From Pseudomonas sp. (lineage in GTDB: Bacteria; Pseudomonadota; Gammaproteobacteria; Pseudomonadales; Pseudomonadaceae): 64,000 nt of DNA. The DNA lies in contig JAKUTK010000007.1 of NCBI GenBank assembly GCA_022448005.1, positions 73,324 through 137,323 on the forward strand, read 5' to 3'. The first letter of the stretch is position 1, and each line of letters starts with the position of its first letter. The position numbers and the translations under genes were made by a program. The notes beneath the pieces were generated by a model. That model ran no database searches. It had not been told where the DNA came from and worked only from the letters and a program-made list of their open reading frames with translations. Shown here piece by piece: positions 34,988 through 43,799 of this stretch.

Positions 34988-35939
34988 CCAGCCTCCTCGC
35001 CTTCTCGAGCAGCTTTTGCGCCAGCTCGATCACTTGTTTCCGATCGGCATATGCGGGCTGCGAGCCATAACCCGTGACGGCAAGGTTCGCCGCGGCCACG
35101 CCCCAGGCGGCGGCCTCCCGTGGCTCAAGGCCTTCAAGCAAAGCCACAGCGAACACGCCGGTAAAGGCATCGCCAGCGCCGGTGGTATCGACCGGTTCTA
35201 CGTCGCCCGGCGGGATGTGCAGAGTTCGATCAGCCGTCGTCAGCACGCAGCCGCCATCGCCGAGCTTGATGCACACCACGGCAGGCCCGTCGCGCTGCAG
35301 TTGACGCGCGGCATTCGCAAGCTGGTCCAGGGTGTCGAGCGAACGGCCAACCAGCCCTTCGGCTTCCGAGACGTTCGGTGTGATCGCGTACAGCCTGGGC
35401 AACAGCGCCTGCTCCACCCGGTCGGGGAAGGACGGGTCGAGCACCACGGGAATGCTCTTTCGAGTTGCCACTTCCAGCGCCTGGCGTACCACCGGCGCCG
35501 GCACTTCGTAATCGAGCACCAGGCAGGCGGGGGTTGCGCAACCGTCGATGGCGGCGGCCATGGCTTCGATGGCCGCGTCGTCCCAGTAGTCGTTGGCATT
35601 GGTTGCCAGGACGATGTTCTTCTTCCCATCCGGCGGCACCATGATCATCGACACGCCAGTGGACTGACCGCCGGCGCGCCCGACGTTATCCACCTCAACG
35701 CCGGCCTGACGCAGCGGGTCGAGTGCCTGTTCGGCCAGCTCGTCATCGCCGACGCGGCCGAGTAACAGGCTGCGGTGCCCGAAACGCGCACCGAGATACG
35801 CCGTATTGCTTGCCTTGCCGCCGGACAGGCGACGCAGGTCATGGGCCAGCTGGGTTTCGCGACTGCCTGCAGGCTCGTCGACCCGCACCTGGAAATCGGC
35901 ATTGATGCTGCCAAGCGACAGCAGGGTGAGGCGTTGCAT
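34980..35939 (-). CDS. PfkB-family (ribokinase-like) sugar kinase
   Basis: A 319-residue kinase. The N-terminal signature is GSINADFQVRV then LSGGKASNTAYLGARFG; the C-terminal catalytic motif is DTTGAGDAFTGVFAVAL, with the base Asp in the GAGD. The sugar specificity is unknown. It is the first gene of the pair with GH65 (8-bp overlap), 82 bp downstream of the chemoreceptor gene on the same strand. Confidence 0.92.
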   Translation of the reverse strand: MQRLTLLSLGSINADFQVRVDEPAGSRETQLAHDLRRLSGGKASNTAYLGARFGHRSLLLGRVGDDELAEQALDPLRQAGVEVDNVGRAGGQSTGVSMIMVPPDGKKNIVLATNANDYWDDAAIEAMAAAIDGCATPACLVLDYEVPAPVVRQALEVATRKSIPVVLDPSFPDRVEQALLPRLYAITPNVSEAEGLVGRSLDTLDQLANAARQLQRDGPAVVCIKLGDGGCVLTTADRTLHIPPGDVEPVDTTGAGDAFTGVFAVALLEGLEPREAAAWGVAAANLAVTGYGSQPAYADRKQVIELAQKLLEKARRLDG

Positions 35940-36021
35940 GGGTATGCTCCAGCGGCTCAGGCTCGTCCTTCAACGGACCTGAACCGCCCGCGAGGGTTCG
36001 CGTTTCGCTGAGCGCGAGGCC

Positions 36022-38079
36022 TCAGCCGAGGCGGAATCGCGCGGTGTTCTGCGCCAGGCTGCGGGTGCCTTCACCGAGGCGATCAGCCACACCGTGCACT
36101 GCTTGGGCGCCTTCCAGCAGGCTCAGCGCGGCCTGATCGACGCGCTGGATATTGCCGCTGACGTCCTCGGCGGTAGCGGCTTGCTGCTCCACGGCGGTAG
36201 CGATCTGCACGATCATGTCGCTGACGCGCTGCACCGCACCGGCGATCTCGCCGAGGTGATCGCCCAGTTCGGTCACCGCGCCGGCATCGCTGTCGGCCTG
36301 GGTGCAGGCAGCGTTCATCAGCTCCACAGACTGCAGCACCACTCGCTGCAACGCTTCGACCATCGCGCTGATCTCTCGGGTGGATTCTTGGGTGCGCTGC
36401 GAAAGGCTGCGCACCTCGTCGGCGACCACCGCGAAGCCGCGGCCCTGCTCACCCGCACGCGCGGCTTCGATTGCGGCATTGAGCGCAAGCAGGTTGGTCT
36501 GCTCGGCGATGCCCTTGATCACGTCGACGACGCGATCAATCTGTTGCGCCTGCTCGCGCAGTTGACCGAGCGCCGCGGAGGTCTCGCCCATGCGCAGGGT
36601 GAGCTGGCGCATGCTGGCGGTGGTCTGCACGCTCCGTTGATTACTCTGCTCGGCGATTTGGCGCGTCTGGGCGGCGTCTTGCGAGGCCTGTTCGCAGCTT
36701 TCGGCTACGGCTTGCGCGGTCGCTGCCATCTCAGTCGCCGCAGTGGCGATCTGGCTGACCTGCGATTGTTGGTCTTCCACCGAACGCAACGATTGTTGCG
36801 CCTGCTTGGCCAGGGTTTGCACCGTTCCGCCCAAGGTCGCGCTCTGCTGGTTGACGCCTTGCAGCGAGTCGCGCAACTGCGCCACCGCCTCGTTCAGCGC
36901 GGTGCCGATCAGGGCCAGCTCATCATGGCCGTGGGTGCGCGTCTCGCAGCGCAAATCGCCGTCGCGCAGCGCCTGAGCCATTGCGGTAATACGCGCGGTG
37001 CTGGCGCGAATCGATGCTTGCAGGCAGACCAGCGTATACAGCGCCAGCAGCACCAGCAGGACGAATGCAGCCGCGGTGAGCGTCAGGGCGCGCAGCGATT
37101 GTTGACGGTATTCGGCCAGACGCTGATCAAGCGCGGTCAGCGTTTGCGTCTGAAGCTGGTGAGTCTGCTCTAGCGCGGCGTCCATGCCCTGCTCGAAGGT
37201 CTGGGCGTCCAGCTTGACGGCGCCATCGAACAGGTCGCTGTCGAGTTGCGCCATCCAGCCATCAATGGCTTGCAGGCTGCTGCGATAGCCCTGTTCCCAA
37301 CCGGCCAGCGAAGCGGGGAGCTTGCCTTGCAGATGATCGCCGTACTTACCCAACTGAGCGCGTAGCGCGCCGCTGGCGCTGCGGATTTCACGCAACTGAA
37401 GACGGCTCTGCATGCTGAACTGGCCGGAAGCGACCACGCCCTGCCCAACGCTGGAGAGCACGCCGAGCTGCTGGACCAGACTCGGGGCGCCCTGGGTGAC
37501 CATCTGCATCATCAGATAGGTATCAAGCCAGGGATCGAGGATCAGCCCACTCTCGGTGGCAATTTGTTCGCGCAGGGTCACGAGCGATTGCAGCGCATCG
37601 GTGAAGCGGTTGTAGGCGTCCGGCCACCAGGCCGTGCCAGCCAGAGCCTCGGTGCGCAAACCATCGCGCTGTGCCTCGAGCGTGCCGATAGCGGCGAGCA
37701 CCGCGGCACTCGCGCCTTCCTCGTTCAACCCTGCCTGCAGCGCGGCCAGACTGTCATCGAGCTCGGTTTCGCTGCGGCGCATGGCATCCATCAGGGTTCG
37801 AGTTTGGTTGCTGATCTCGCGGTTGGTTTCGCTGGCTTTCCAGCGGGCCGTGAGATTGCGCTGCGAGACCAGCAACGCCTCAACCTGATCCAGCGCTGCA
37901 AGTTGACGCACACCGGAGCGCTCGTTTGCGACCAGCTGGAGCTTGTCGGTGTAGCCCTCGCCAATCGTCCAGATGGCGTAACCCAGCGGTAACACGAACA
38001 TCAGCGCCAGCAGCTGAAACTTGCGGGCGAAACTGAAGCGTTCGAGGGTGCGCACTCCCGGCAGCAGCAAGGCATTCAT
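36022..38079 (-). CDS. methyl-accepting chemotaxis protein, large sensor domain
   Basis: A 685-residue chemoreceptor. The first membrane helix is about residues 21-41 and the second about 335-360, leaving an unusually long periplasmic domain of about 290 residues, mostly helical, without a family I recognise. HAMP ([19 protein letters not shown]) and a signalling domain with [20 protein letters not shown] follow. The start is MNALLLPG with GGAGA upstream; the frame runs 39 codons further without support. Its place upstream of the sugar kinase and GH65 genes hints at a carbohydrate ligand, but that is speculation. Confidence 0.9.
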   Translation of the reverse strand: MNALLLPGVRTLERFSFARKFQLLALMFVLPLGYAIWTIGEGYTDKLQLVANERSGVRQLAALDQVEALLVSQRNLTARWKASETNREISNQTRTLMDAMRRSETELDDSLAALQAGLNEEGASAAVLAAIGTLEAQRDGLRTEALAGTAWWPDAYNRFTDALQSLVTLREQIATESGLILDPWLDTYLMMQMVTQGAPSLVQQLGVLSSVGQGVVASGQFSMQSRLQLREIRSASGALRAQLGKYGDHLQGKLPASLAGWEQGYRSSLQAIDGWMAQLDSDLFDGAVKLDAQTFEQGMDAALEQTHQLQTQTLTALDQRLAEYRQQSLRALTLTAAAFVLLVLLALYTLVCLQASIRASTARITAMAQALRDGDLRCETRTHGHDELALIGTALNEAVAQLRDSLQGVNQQSATLGGTVQTLAKQAQQSLRSVEDQQSQVSQIATAATEMAATAQAVAESCEQASQDAAQTRQIAEQSNQRSVQTTASMRQLTLRMGETSAALGQLREQAQQIDRVVDVIKGIAEQTNLLALNAAIEAARAGEQGRGFAVVADEVRSLSQRTQESTREISAMVEALQRVVLQSVELMNAACTQADSDAGAVTELGDHLGEIAGAVQRVSDMIVQIATAVEQQAATAEDVSGNIQRVDQAALSLLEGAQAVHGVADRLGEGTRSLAQNTARFRLG

Positions 38080-38485
38080 TGCCGATCTCCTTGATCGTTC
38101 TTGGCATTCTCTGACCGGCGTGCCGGTGTGTTGCAGGATCAAAGCAAATGGCGCGCCACGGCTCGAAAGGCCCGACAGACAGCCAACGGGCGGCACCGTT
38201 AAAGCAGAACGCCATCATCATGAGCGCGGAGTCTTGTCATCCTTTAAAGACCTGCCTGACGGCGGGCGTGCAACGGCTCAACAGCACGGGGCCGTGCACC
38301 AAAGGCAGGCGCAACGCCCCGTGCTTGAGCGCTCGGGCGAAACCTTTCGCGTTGTCGCCGCTCGAATCACCAATGTCGATGGGTGCGCCTACGACAGCGA
38401 ACCGCCCCCACGGGTGGCATGATCACCGGGCAGCAGCCCAAGCCTGTGTGATGCCTGGACTGGGCACGCGTGCGAGGAGCCTTCG
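38080..38485. other. intergenic region upstream of cstA
   Basis: 406 bp between the divergent chemoreceptor and cstA genes, with no supportable gene. Open frames here have no ribosome sites or recognisable products. It should hold the cstA promoter; I see no clear CRP-type palindrome. Confidence 0.5.
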
Positions 38486-40168
38486 ATGAGTGCGATTGCG
38501 TTGATGATTGTGGGGCTGGCGGCGATGTCGCTGGGGTATGTCTTCTATTCGAAGTTTATCGCCGAGAAGATCTATCGCCTTGATCCCAACTACCGCACCC
38601 CGGCCCACACCATGCGCGACGGTGTGGATTACGTGCCAACCAACAAGTTTGTGCTCTGGGGCCACCACTTCACCTCCGTGGCAGGTGCCGCACCTATCGT
38701 CGGCCCGGCCATTGCGGTGATCTGGGGCTGGGTCCCGGCATTCCTCTGGGTGGTGTTGGGCACCATCTTCTTTGCTGGCATCCATGACTTCGGCGCCCTC
38801 TGGGCCAGCGCCCGGAACAGGGGCCAGTCGGTCGGCATGCTCAGTGGCCGGCTGATCGGTTCGCGCGGGCGCAGCCTGTTCCTGGTGGTGATCTTCCTGG
38901 TGCTGCTGATGGTCAACGGCGCCTTCGCCGCAGTGATTTCCAACCTGCTGGTCTCCACGCCAACCTCGGTGATCCCGGTGTGGGGTGCGATCGTCGTCGC
39001 GCTGGTGATCGGCCAGCTGATCTACCGCTATAACGTCAAATTGCTCTGGCCTTCGCTGGGCGGCGTCATCGTGCTCTATCTGCTGATCCTGCTGGGCAGC
39101 GCCTACCCGGTCAGCCTGCCGGATTCGGTGCTGGGTCTGAGCGCCAAGTCGTTCTGGATTCTGCTCTTGTTCGCCTATGCCGCCATCGCCTCGCTGCTGC
39201 CGGTGTGGGTGCTCTTGCAGCCGCGTGACTACATCAATGGCCTGCAGTTGTTCGTCGGCCTTGGCCTGCTCTACCTGGCCGTGTTGTTCGGCGCACCGGA
39301 GCTGGTCGCGCCGGCTTATAACACCGACTTGCCGCCAGACAGTCCCAGCATCGTGCCGCTGCTATTCGTGACCATCGCCTGTGGTGCCATCTCGGGCTTC
39401 CATGGGCTTGTCGCTTCGGGCACCACGTCCAAACAGCTGGACAAGGAAACCGACGCCCGCTTCGTCGGCTATTTCGGCGCGGTGGGTGAAGGCATGCTCT
39501 CGCTGGCCGCCATCATCTGCTGCACCGCCGGTTTTGCCACGCTGCTGGACTGGCAGCAGGTCTACACCGCGTTCGGGCAGGGCGGCGTGAATGCCTTCGT
39601 CCAGGGCGGCGGCACGCTGCTCGCCAACGGCCTGGGCCTGCCGGCAGAGCTCGGCGCCACCATTCTTGCAGTGATGGCGATCCTCTTCGCCGGTACCACC
39701 ATGGATACCGGTCTGCGGCTGCAGCGCTTCGTGATTCAGGAAGCGGGCGAACTGGCAGGTATCAAGGTGAACACCCTGGTCGGTACCTTCATCGCGGTAG
39801 GCGTGTGCATGGCGCTGGCCTTCGGCGCGGGTGCCGAGGGCAGCGGCGGCATGGCGATCTGGCCTCTGTTCGGCACGACCAACCAGATCCTTGCAGGCTT
39901 GACGCTGGCCATCATTACCGTCCTGCTGATCAAGCAGGGTCGCCCCGCGATGTACACGCTGGTACCACTGGTGTTCCTGCTGGCGATGTCCATCTACGCG
40001 CTGCTGGTACAGATGGGTCAGTTCTACCGTGCCGAGAACTGGCTGCTTTTGGGCATGGATGTGGTGATCCTGATCGCCGCCCTGTGGGTCACGCTGGAAT
40101 CGGTGATCGCCATGCGCAAGGGCCGCGACCCCGCCGCCGACATGACCACCGACGAGCCGCTTCCATGA
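38486..40168 (+). CDS. cstA: CstA-family carbon starvation/peptide or pyruvate transporter
   Basis: A 560-residue inner-membrane protein of the CstA family (pyruvate and peptide uptake in enteric bacteria). The N-terminal YSKFIAEKIYRLDPNYRTPAHTMRDGVDYVPTNK segment, with its GHHFTSVAGAAPIVGP loop, is diagnostic. Later helices contain SGFHGLVASGTTSKQLDKETDARFVGYFGAVGEG and the LFAGTTMDTGLRLQRF segment. It is shorter than E. coli CstA (about 700 residues). GAGGAG precedes the ATG. Its stop overlaps the start of the CC-ending small gene. Confidence 0.92.
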   Translation: MSAIALMIVGLAAMSLGYVFYSKFIAEKIYRLDPNYRTPAHTMRDGVDYVPTNKFVLWGHHFTSVAGAAPIVGPAIAVIWGWVPAFLWVVLGTIFFAGIHDFGALWASARNRGQSVGMLSGRLIGSRGRSLFLVVIFLVLLMVNGAFAAVISNLLVSTPTSVIPVWGAIVVALVIGQLIYRYNVKLLWPSLGGVIVLYLLILLGSAYPVSLPDSVLGLSAKSFWILLLFAYAAIASLLPVWVLLQPRDYINGLQLFVGLGLLYLAVLFGAPELVAPAYNTDLPPDSPSIVPLLFVTIACGAISGFHGLVASGTTSKQLDKETDARFVGYFGAVGEGMLSLAAIICCTAGFATLLDWQQVYTAFGQGGVNAFVQGGGTLLANGLGLPAELGATILAVMAILFAGTTMDTGLRLQRFVIQEAGELAGIKVNTLVGTFIAVGVCMALAFGAGAEGSGGMAIWPLFGTTNQILAGLTLAIITVLLIKQGRPAMYTLVPLVFLLAMSIYALLVQMGQFYRAENWLLLGMDVVILIAALWVTLESVIAMRKGRDPAADMTTDEPLP

Positions 40169-40428
40169 CGCAGCAACCGTTCCTGGAGCGCCTGTCGCAC
40201 GGGCTGAAGGAGTTCTACGTCGCGCCGTATCGACGCACCTTCGCCCGCGCGCGGCGTGATGAGGACGATCTGTTCATGCTGTTGGTCTTCTCTGAAGCAC
40301 TGGGGGTGCCCAACCCCGCCGCCTGGTACACCCTGGAGCTGATGCCGGAACTCTACGAGCGCTTCCACGACTGGCACCAGCGCATGGGCATGGAGCATTC
40401 GCCGCTGGATCACATCGGATGTTGCTGA
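40165..40428 (+). CDS. small protein ending Cys-Cys (cory-CC-star type)
   Basis: An 87-residue soluble protein that ends exactly ...HIGCC-stop. The N-terminal half has EFYVAPYRRTFARARRDEDDLFMLLVFSEALGVPNP. From memory this matches a family named cory-CC-star for its terminal Cys pair; no biochemical function is known to me. It is locked between cstA (ATGA overlap) and the ArsA-like ATPase, whose ATG lies inside its last codons. The terminal vicinal cysteines could bind a metal or form a redox or thiol link. Confidence 0.75.
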   Translation: MTQQPFLERLSHGLKEFYVAPYRRTFARARRDEDDLFMLLVFSEALGVPNPAAWYTLELMPELYERFHDWHQRMGMEHSPLDHIGCC

Positions 40429-41405
40429 CGCTGGCGGCGCAACGCCGGGTGCTGTTCATCGGTGGCAAGGGCGGCGTCGGCAAGACCACGGTCGCTGCCG
40501 CCACGGCGCTCCAACAAGCGCGGGCCGGTCGCCGGGTGCTGCTGATCTCCACCGATCCGGCGCACAACCTCGGGCACCTGTGGAATCGCTCGATCGGTTC
40601 GAACATCGTGCGTCTGGCGGCCGGGCTGGACGGTCTGGAGCTCGACCCCGACGAGACCGTTCGCCAGCACCTCGACGAGGTAGGCAGCGCGCTGCGTCGG
40701 CTGATGCCGCCGCATCTCTCCGGTGAGGTCGATAAGCACATGGCACTGTCCCGCGATGCCCCCGGCATGCACGAAGCGGCGTTGCTCGAACGCATCGCGG
40801 ACACCGTTATCCAGGGGCTCGCCGACTACGATCTGCTGGTCTTCGATACCGCCCCGTCCGGCCACACCTCGCGCCTGATGGCCCTGCCGGAAATGATGAC
40901 CGCCTGGACCGAGGGCCTGCTGCAACGCCAGGAACGCAGCAAGCGCTTCGGCGACGTGCTGCGCAACTTCGGCAAGGACGACAGCGGCCTCGGCGAAAGC
41001 GTGCTCGGCCAGGAAAAGGGCAACGGCGAGGACCGTCAGCAGCGTGTGCGCCAGCTGCTCTACCGACGCCGCGAACGCTTCAGCCAGCTGCGTGACCTGA
41101 TTCAGGACCGGCAGCGCTGTGCCTTCGTCATCGTCCTGGCCGCCGAGCGACTGCCGGTGCTGGAGACAATCGAGCTACAAGCACAGCTGCAACGCAGCGG
41201 TATCGAAGTAGCCGGGCTGGTGGTCAACAAGCGCTCCCCGGCCGACGCCGGCCCCTTTCTCGCCGAGCGCCACGCAGGGGAACAACGCCATCTGGATACG
41301 TTGCGACAAGCACTGCCCGGCCTTGCGCTGCAACAGCTGCCTCTACTGGCCGAAGACGTGGTCGGCGAAGCGGCGCTCGATGCATTCGGGGAGCGCTTGA
41401 AGTAG
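40419..41405 (+). CDS. ArsA/Get3-family ATPase
   Basis: A 328-residue deviant Walker-A ATPase: GGKGGVGKTTVAAATAL (residues 14-30), STDPAHNLGHLW and DTAPSGHTSRLM are all diagnostic of ArsA/Get3. It has a single ATPase domain and lacks the CxxC zinc motif of Get3 and the arsenite-site cysteines of ArsA (the only Cys is in RQRCAFVIV). No arsenic genes are nearby. Overlap with the CC-ending gene and cstA suggests it serves that small protein or the transporter, for example in maturation or membrane targeting. Confidence 0.85.
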   Translation: MLLTLAAQRRVLFIGGKGGVGKTTVAAATALQQARAGRRVLLISTDPAHNLGHLWNRSIGSNIVRLAAGLDGLELDPDETVRQHLDEVGSALRRLMPPHLSGEVDKHMALSRDAPGMHEAALLERIADTVIQGLADYDLLVFDTAPSGHTSRLMALPEMMTAWTEGLLQRQERSKRFGDVLRNFGKDDSGLGESVLGQEKGNGEDRQQRVRQLLYRRRERFSQLRDLIQDRQRCAFVIVLAAERLPVLETIELQAQLQRSGIEVAGLVVNKRSPADAGPFLAERHAGEQRHLDTLRQALPGLALQQLPLLAEDVVGEAALDAFGERLK

Positions 41406-41409
41406 AACG

Positions 41410-41429
41410 ATGCCGCCGGCCGGCGGCAT
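41410..41429. terminator. perfect 20-bp GC palindrome between convergent genes
   Basis: ATGCCGCCGGCCGGCGGCAT is a perfect 20-bp inverted repeat without spacer, four bases after the ATPase stop. It has no T-run. Probably a 3' hairpin ending or protecting the cstA operon transcript, but a protein-binding site cannot be excluded. Confidence 0.5.
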
Positions 41430-41491
41430 AAGGGCGTGGTGAACAATTCCAGCTATGCGAGCTGCCATCGCTTCAGATGGCCGCCCGAGCA

Positions 41492-42436
41492 TCAGGCCGA
41501 GAAAAAATAGCGGGTCAGATGAAAGAATACCGGCGCCGCAAAACACACCGAGTCCATCCTATCCAGCATGCCGCCGTGACCTTTGATCATGGTCCCCCAG
41601 TCCTTCGCTTGCAGGCTGCGCTTGATAGCCGAGAGCGTCAGCCCACCGAGAAACCCCATCACCACAATCACGAATGACATGGCCAACGACTGATAGAAAC
41701 TAAACGGCGTAAGCCAGTACATGCATCCACCGGCCAGCACCGCCGCCAGTCCGCCACCCACCAGCCCTTCGACTGTTTTAGAGGGACTGACGATAGGCGC
41801 GACTTTGGTCTTTCCGAACAGCTTGCCGAAAACGTACTGCAGCACGTCGCTGATCTGAACGACGAACATCAGGTAGAACAGCAGCAAGGCGTTCTGCCCT
41901 TCGAACCCTTGCAGATCGAGAATGAGCAGCGCCGGTGCGTGGCTGATGCAATACACCGTAATCATGACGCCCCACTGAATCTTGGCCGCCCGTTCGAGGA
42001 ATCCATCGGTCTCCTGTGACAGCACCGCAATCGAGGGCAGGAACAGGAATGCATAAACCGGAATCAGCAACGTGACCATCGAATACCAGTGGATGCCGAT
42101 GAAGATGTACTGCAAGGGGATGAGGATGAAGAAGGCTGCAAACAGCGCATTGTGATCACCCAGTCGGGTGGGGGTCAGTGTGATGAACTCTCGTAGCGCA
42201 AACAGCGAAACGAAGGCGAACAGCACCACAGTCGCCGTGTTACCCAACAGGTACGAGGCGACGAAGACAGCGATCATCGACCACCAGGCATTGACCCGCA
42301 GGTTCAAGTTGTCGACCGTCGCAATAGCGCCATCCGATCTGACGAAGCGCTTCAGAATCAGCCCGGTGATGGTGGCCACCGCCAGTAAGGAAACCACCCC
42401 GGCCATTAATAGATAGAACTTGTTCTCGATCATCAT
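41492..42436 (-). CDS. CDP-diacylglycerol synthase-like (CdsA family)
   Basis: A 314-residue membrane protein of the phosphatidate cytidylyltransferase family, which makes CDP-diacylglycerol from phosphatidate and CTP. The signature S-x-x-K-R-x8-D...HGG-x-x-D-R-x-D is intact (SAIKRSLQAKDWG, GHGGMLDRMDS), and SPSKTVEGLVGG is present. A housekeeping cdsA is expected elsewhere near bamA, so this is probably a second copy in a dedicated operon. Its start overlaps the plsC-like stop by ATGA. Confidence 0.88.
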   Translation of the reverse strand: MMIENKFYLLMAGVVSLLAVATITGLILKRFVRSDGAIATVDNLNLRVNAWWSMIAVFVASYLLGNTATVVLFAFVSLFALREFITLTPTRLGDHNALFAAFFILIPLQYIFIGIHWYSMVTLLIPVYAFLFLPSIAVLSQETDGFLERAAKIQWGVMITVYCISHAPALLILDLQGFEGQNALLLFYLMFVVQISDVLQYVFGKLFGKTKVAPIVSPSKTVEGLVGGGLAAVLAGGCMYWLTPFSFYQSLAMSFVIVVMGFLGGLTLSAIKRSLQAKDWGTMIKGHGGMLDRMDSVCFAAPVFFHLTRYFFSA

Positions 42437-43032
42437 TTGGCGAGCCTCACGACGGCTTCACGGGCCCGGCTCAAGAAGTCGCCGATCGCTTCGTTCTCGA
42501 CCACCGAAAGCGGATCGCCAATCCTGATGGTGCAGATGATTGGCAGCGGCACGTGCTTGCCCTTCGGCATCGAGCGATAGAGGTTGTCCAGATAGATGGG
42601 GACCAGCAGCGCCTGCGGAAACGCCTGATGGAGGCGATACAGCCCTGACTTGAACTCGCCGGGAAGCGCCTGAAACCGGCGTGTCCCTTCGGGAAAGATG
42701 ATGACCGAACAGCCTTGTTCCATCACACGATGCACGGGTTGCAGAGGGTCTTCACCTTCTCTGGATTTTCGATCGATCAGCACCGAGTTGAGCCCACGCG
42801 TTGCGATATATCTCAGGAACCGGTTCTTGCCCCAATAATCGGCCGCGGCAAGTGGCTTGGTATTGAGCCTCGCCTCCCTGGGCAGGGCTGCCATGATTGC
42901 CAGGGTGTCGATATGGCTGGTGTGGTTGGCGAAATAGATGCGCTGGCCGGATAGGTCAGGCGTGCTTTCGAAACGAGCGCTGGCACCCAGCAGTAGCCGC
43001 AAAACAGAGATCAATAGGGTGGAAAGCCACAT
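42433..43032 (-). CDS. lysophospholipid acyltransferase (PlsC family)
   Basis: A 199-residue 1-acylglycerol-3-phosphate acyltransferase-type protein with the catalytic NHTSHID (NHx4D) near residue 37 and the substrate motif FPEGTRRFQ. One N-terminal anchor helix (WLSTLLISVLRLLLG). It would produce phosphatidate, the substrate for the adjacent CdsA homologue. It starts 1 bp inside the stop of the CDP-alcohol transferase gene (TGATG). Confidence 0.88.
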   Translation of the reverse strand: MWLSTLLISVLRLLLGASARFESTPDLSGQRIYFANHTSHIDTLAIMAALPREARLNTKPLAAADYWGKNRFLRYIATRGLNSVLIDRKSREGEDPLQPVHRVMEQGCSVIIFPEGTRRFQALPGEFKSGLYRLHQAFPQALLVPIYLDNLYRSMPKGKHVPLPIICTIRIGDPLSVVENEAIGDFLSRAREAVVRLAK

Positions 43033-43652
43033 CACTGGGCCTCCTTCAACTGACGCGCAGTTGTTCGGGTGCGGGTGATGCAGGTCACAACGGACCCAGC
43101 CGCGATGACGATTAGCGCGATATACAGCGCATTGTGAGTGGCGAACAGCAGAGACTCGGGAATGTTCAGCGCCAGGCCAGCCGTCATCACCGCCATGCGA
43201 TGCTGCTTGGCCATGGGCCCGGCGAATGTTTGCTTGAGCCCGAGCGACCCGCCGAAGACCCGCACGTAGGCAGTCAAAGCAGCGGCAAGCGCAGCAAACC
43301 AACCTAAAGACGGATCGCCAGCTGCATACCCAAGCGCCACGATCAACAGGCTGTCAGCGATCCGATCCGGAAACTCGTTATACAGCCCACCCAATGTCGA
43401 TTGCTTTCCGCCCTCGATCGCGACCATCCCGTCGAGCAGGTTGCATATCAGCCTGAACTGGATAAATGCGATTGCCGAAAGAGAGGCAAGTATGCCGGTG
43501 GACGCTGCCATACTTGCAGCCGCCACGGCAGCGAACCCGATACTGGCAACTGAAATCTGGTTAGGCGAGATATCACGATTGATCAAAAACGTGGCAAGTT
43601 CCATTGCCCAGCGCTTAGATCGGGATGTAATGGGTCTTCGGTTGTCTTGCAT
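43032..43652 (-). CDS. CDP-alcohol phosphatidyltransferase family protein (variant motif)
   Basis: A 206-residue membrane protein with about six helices. The family motif is DGxxAR-x8-G-x3-D-x3-D; here it reads LLDGMVAIEGGKQSTLGG then NEFPDRIADS. The Asp residues are kept but the Arg after Ala is Ile and the spacing is lengthened. It probably transfers a phosphatidyl group from CDP-diacylglycerol to an unknown alcohol. First gene of the lipid operon; the start MQDNRRP has GGAAGGAAA upstream. Confidence 0.8.
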   Translation of the reverse strand: MQDNRRPITSRSKRWAMELATFLINRDISPNQISVASIGFAAVAAASMAASTGILASLSAIAFIQFRLICNLLDGMVAIEGGKQSTLGGLYNEFPDRIADSLLIVALGYAAGDPSLGWFAALAAALTAYVRVFGGSLGLKQTFAGPMAKQHRMAVMTAGLALNIPESLLFATHNALYIALIVIAAGSVVTCITRTRTTARQLKEAQ

Positions 43653-43799
43653 TCGGCGTTTCCTTCCCTGGTATTTATCCGTATTTGATATAAAGCGAAA
43701 GCTGTTATCTAGCCTCATAGAGAAAACTGCACTTGACCTAATTCGGCTGAGTATGCCGTACCGAACAGGTGCGCATAGTTATCTAAGCGCTCTCTTTTT

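Noticed and set aside
40419..41405. Arsenical pump ATPase ArsA
   Set aside because: Single ATPase domain, arsenite-binding cysteines absent, and no arsB, arsC or arsR genes nearby.
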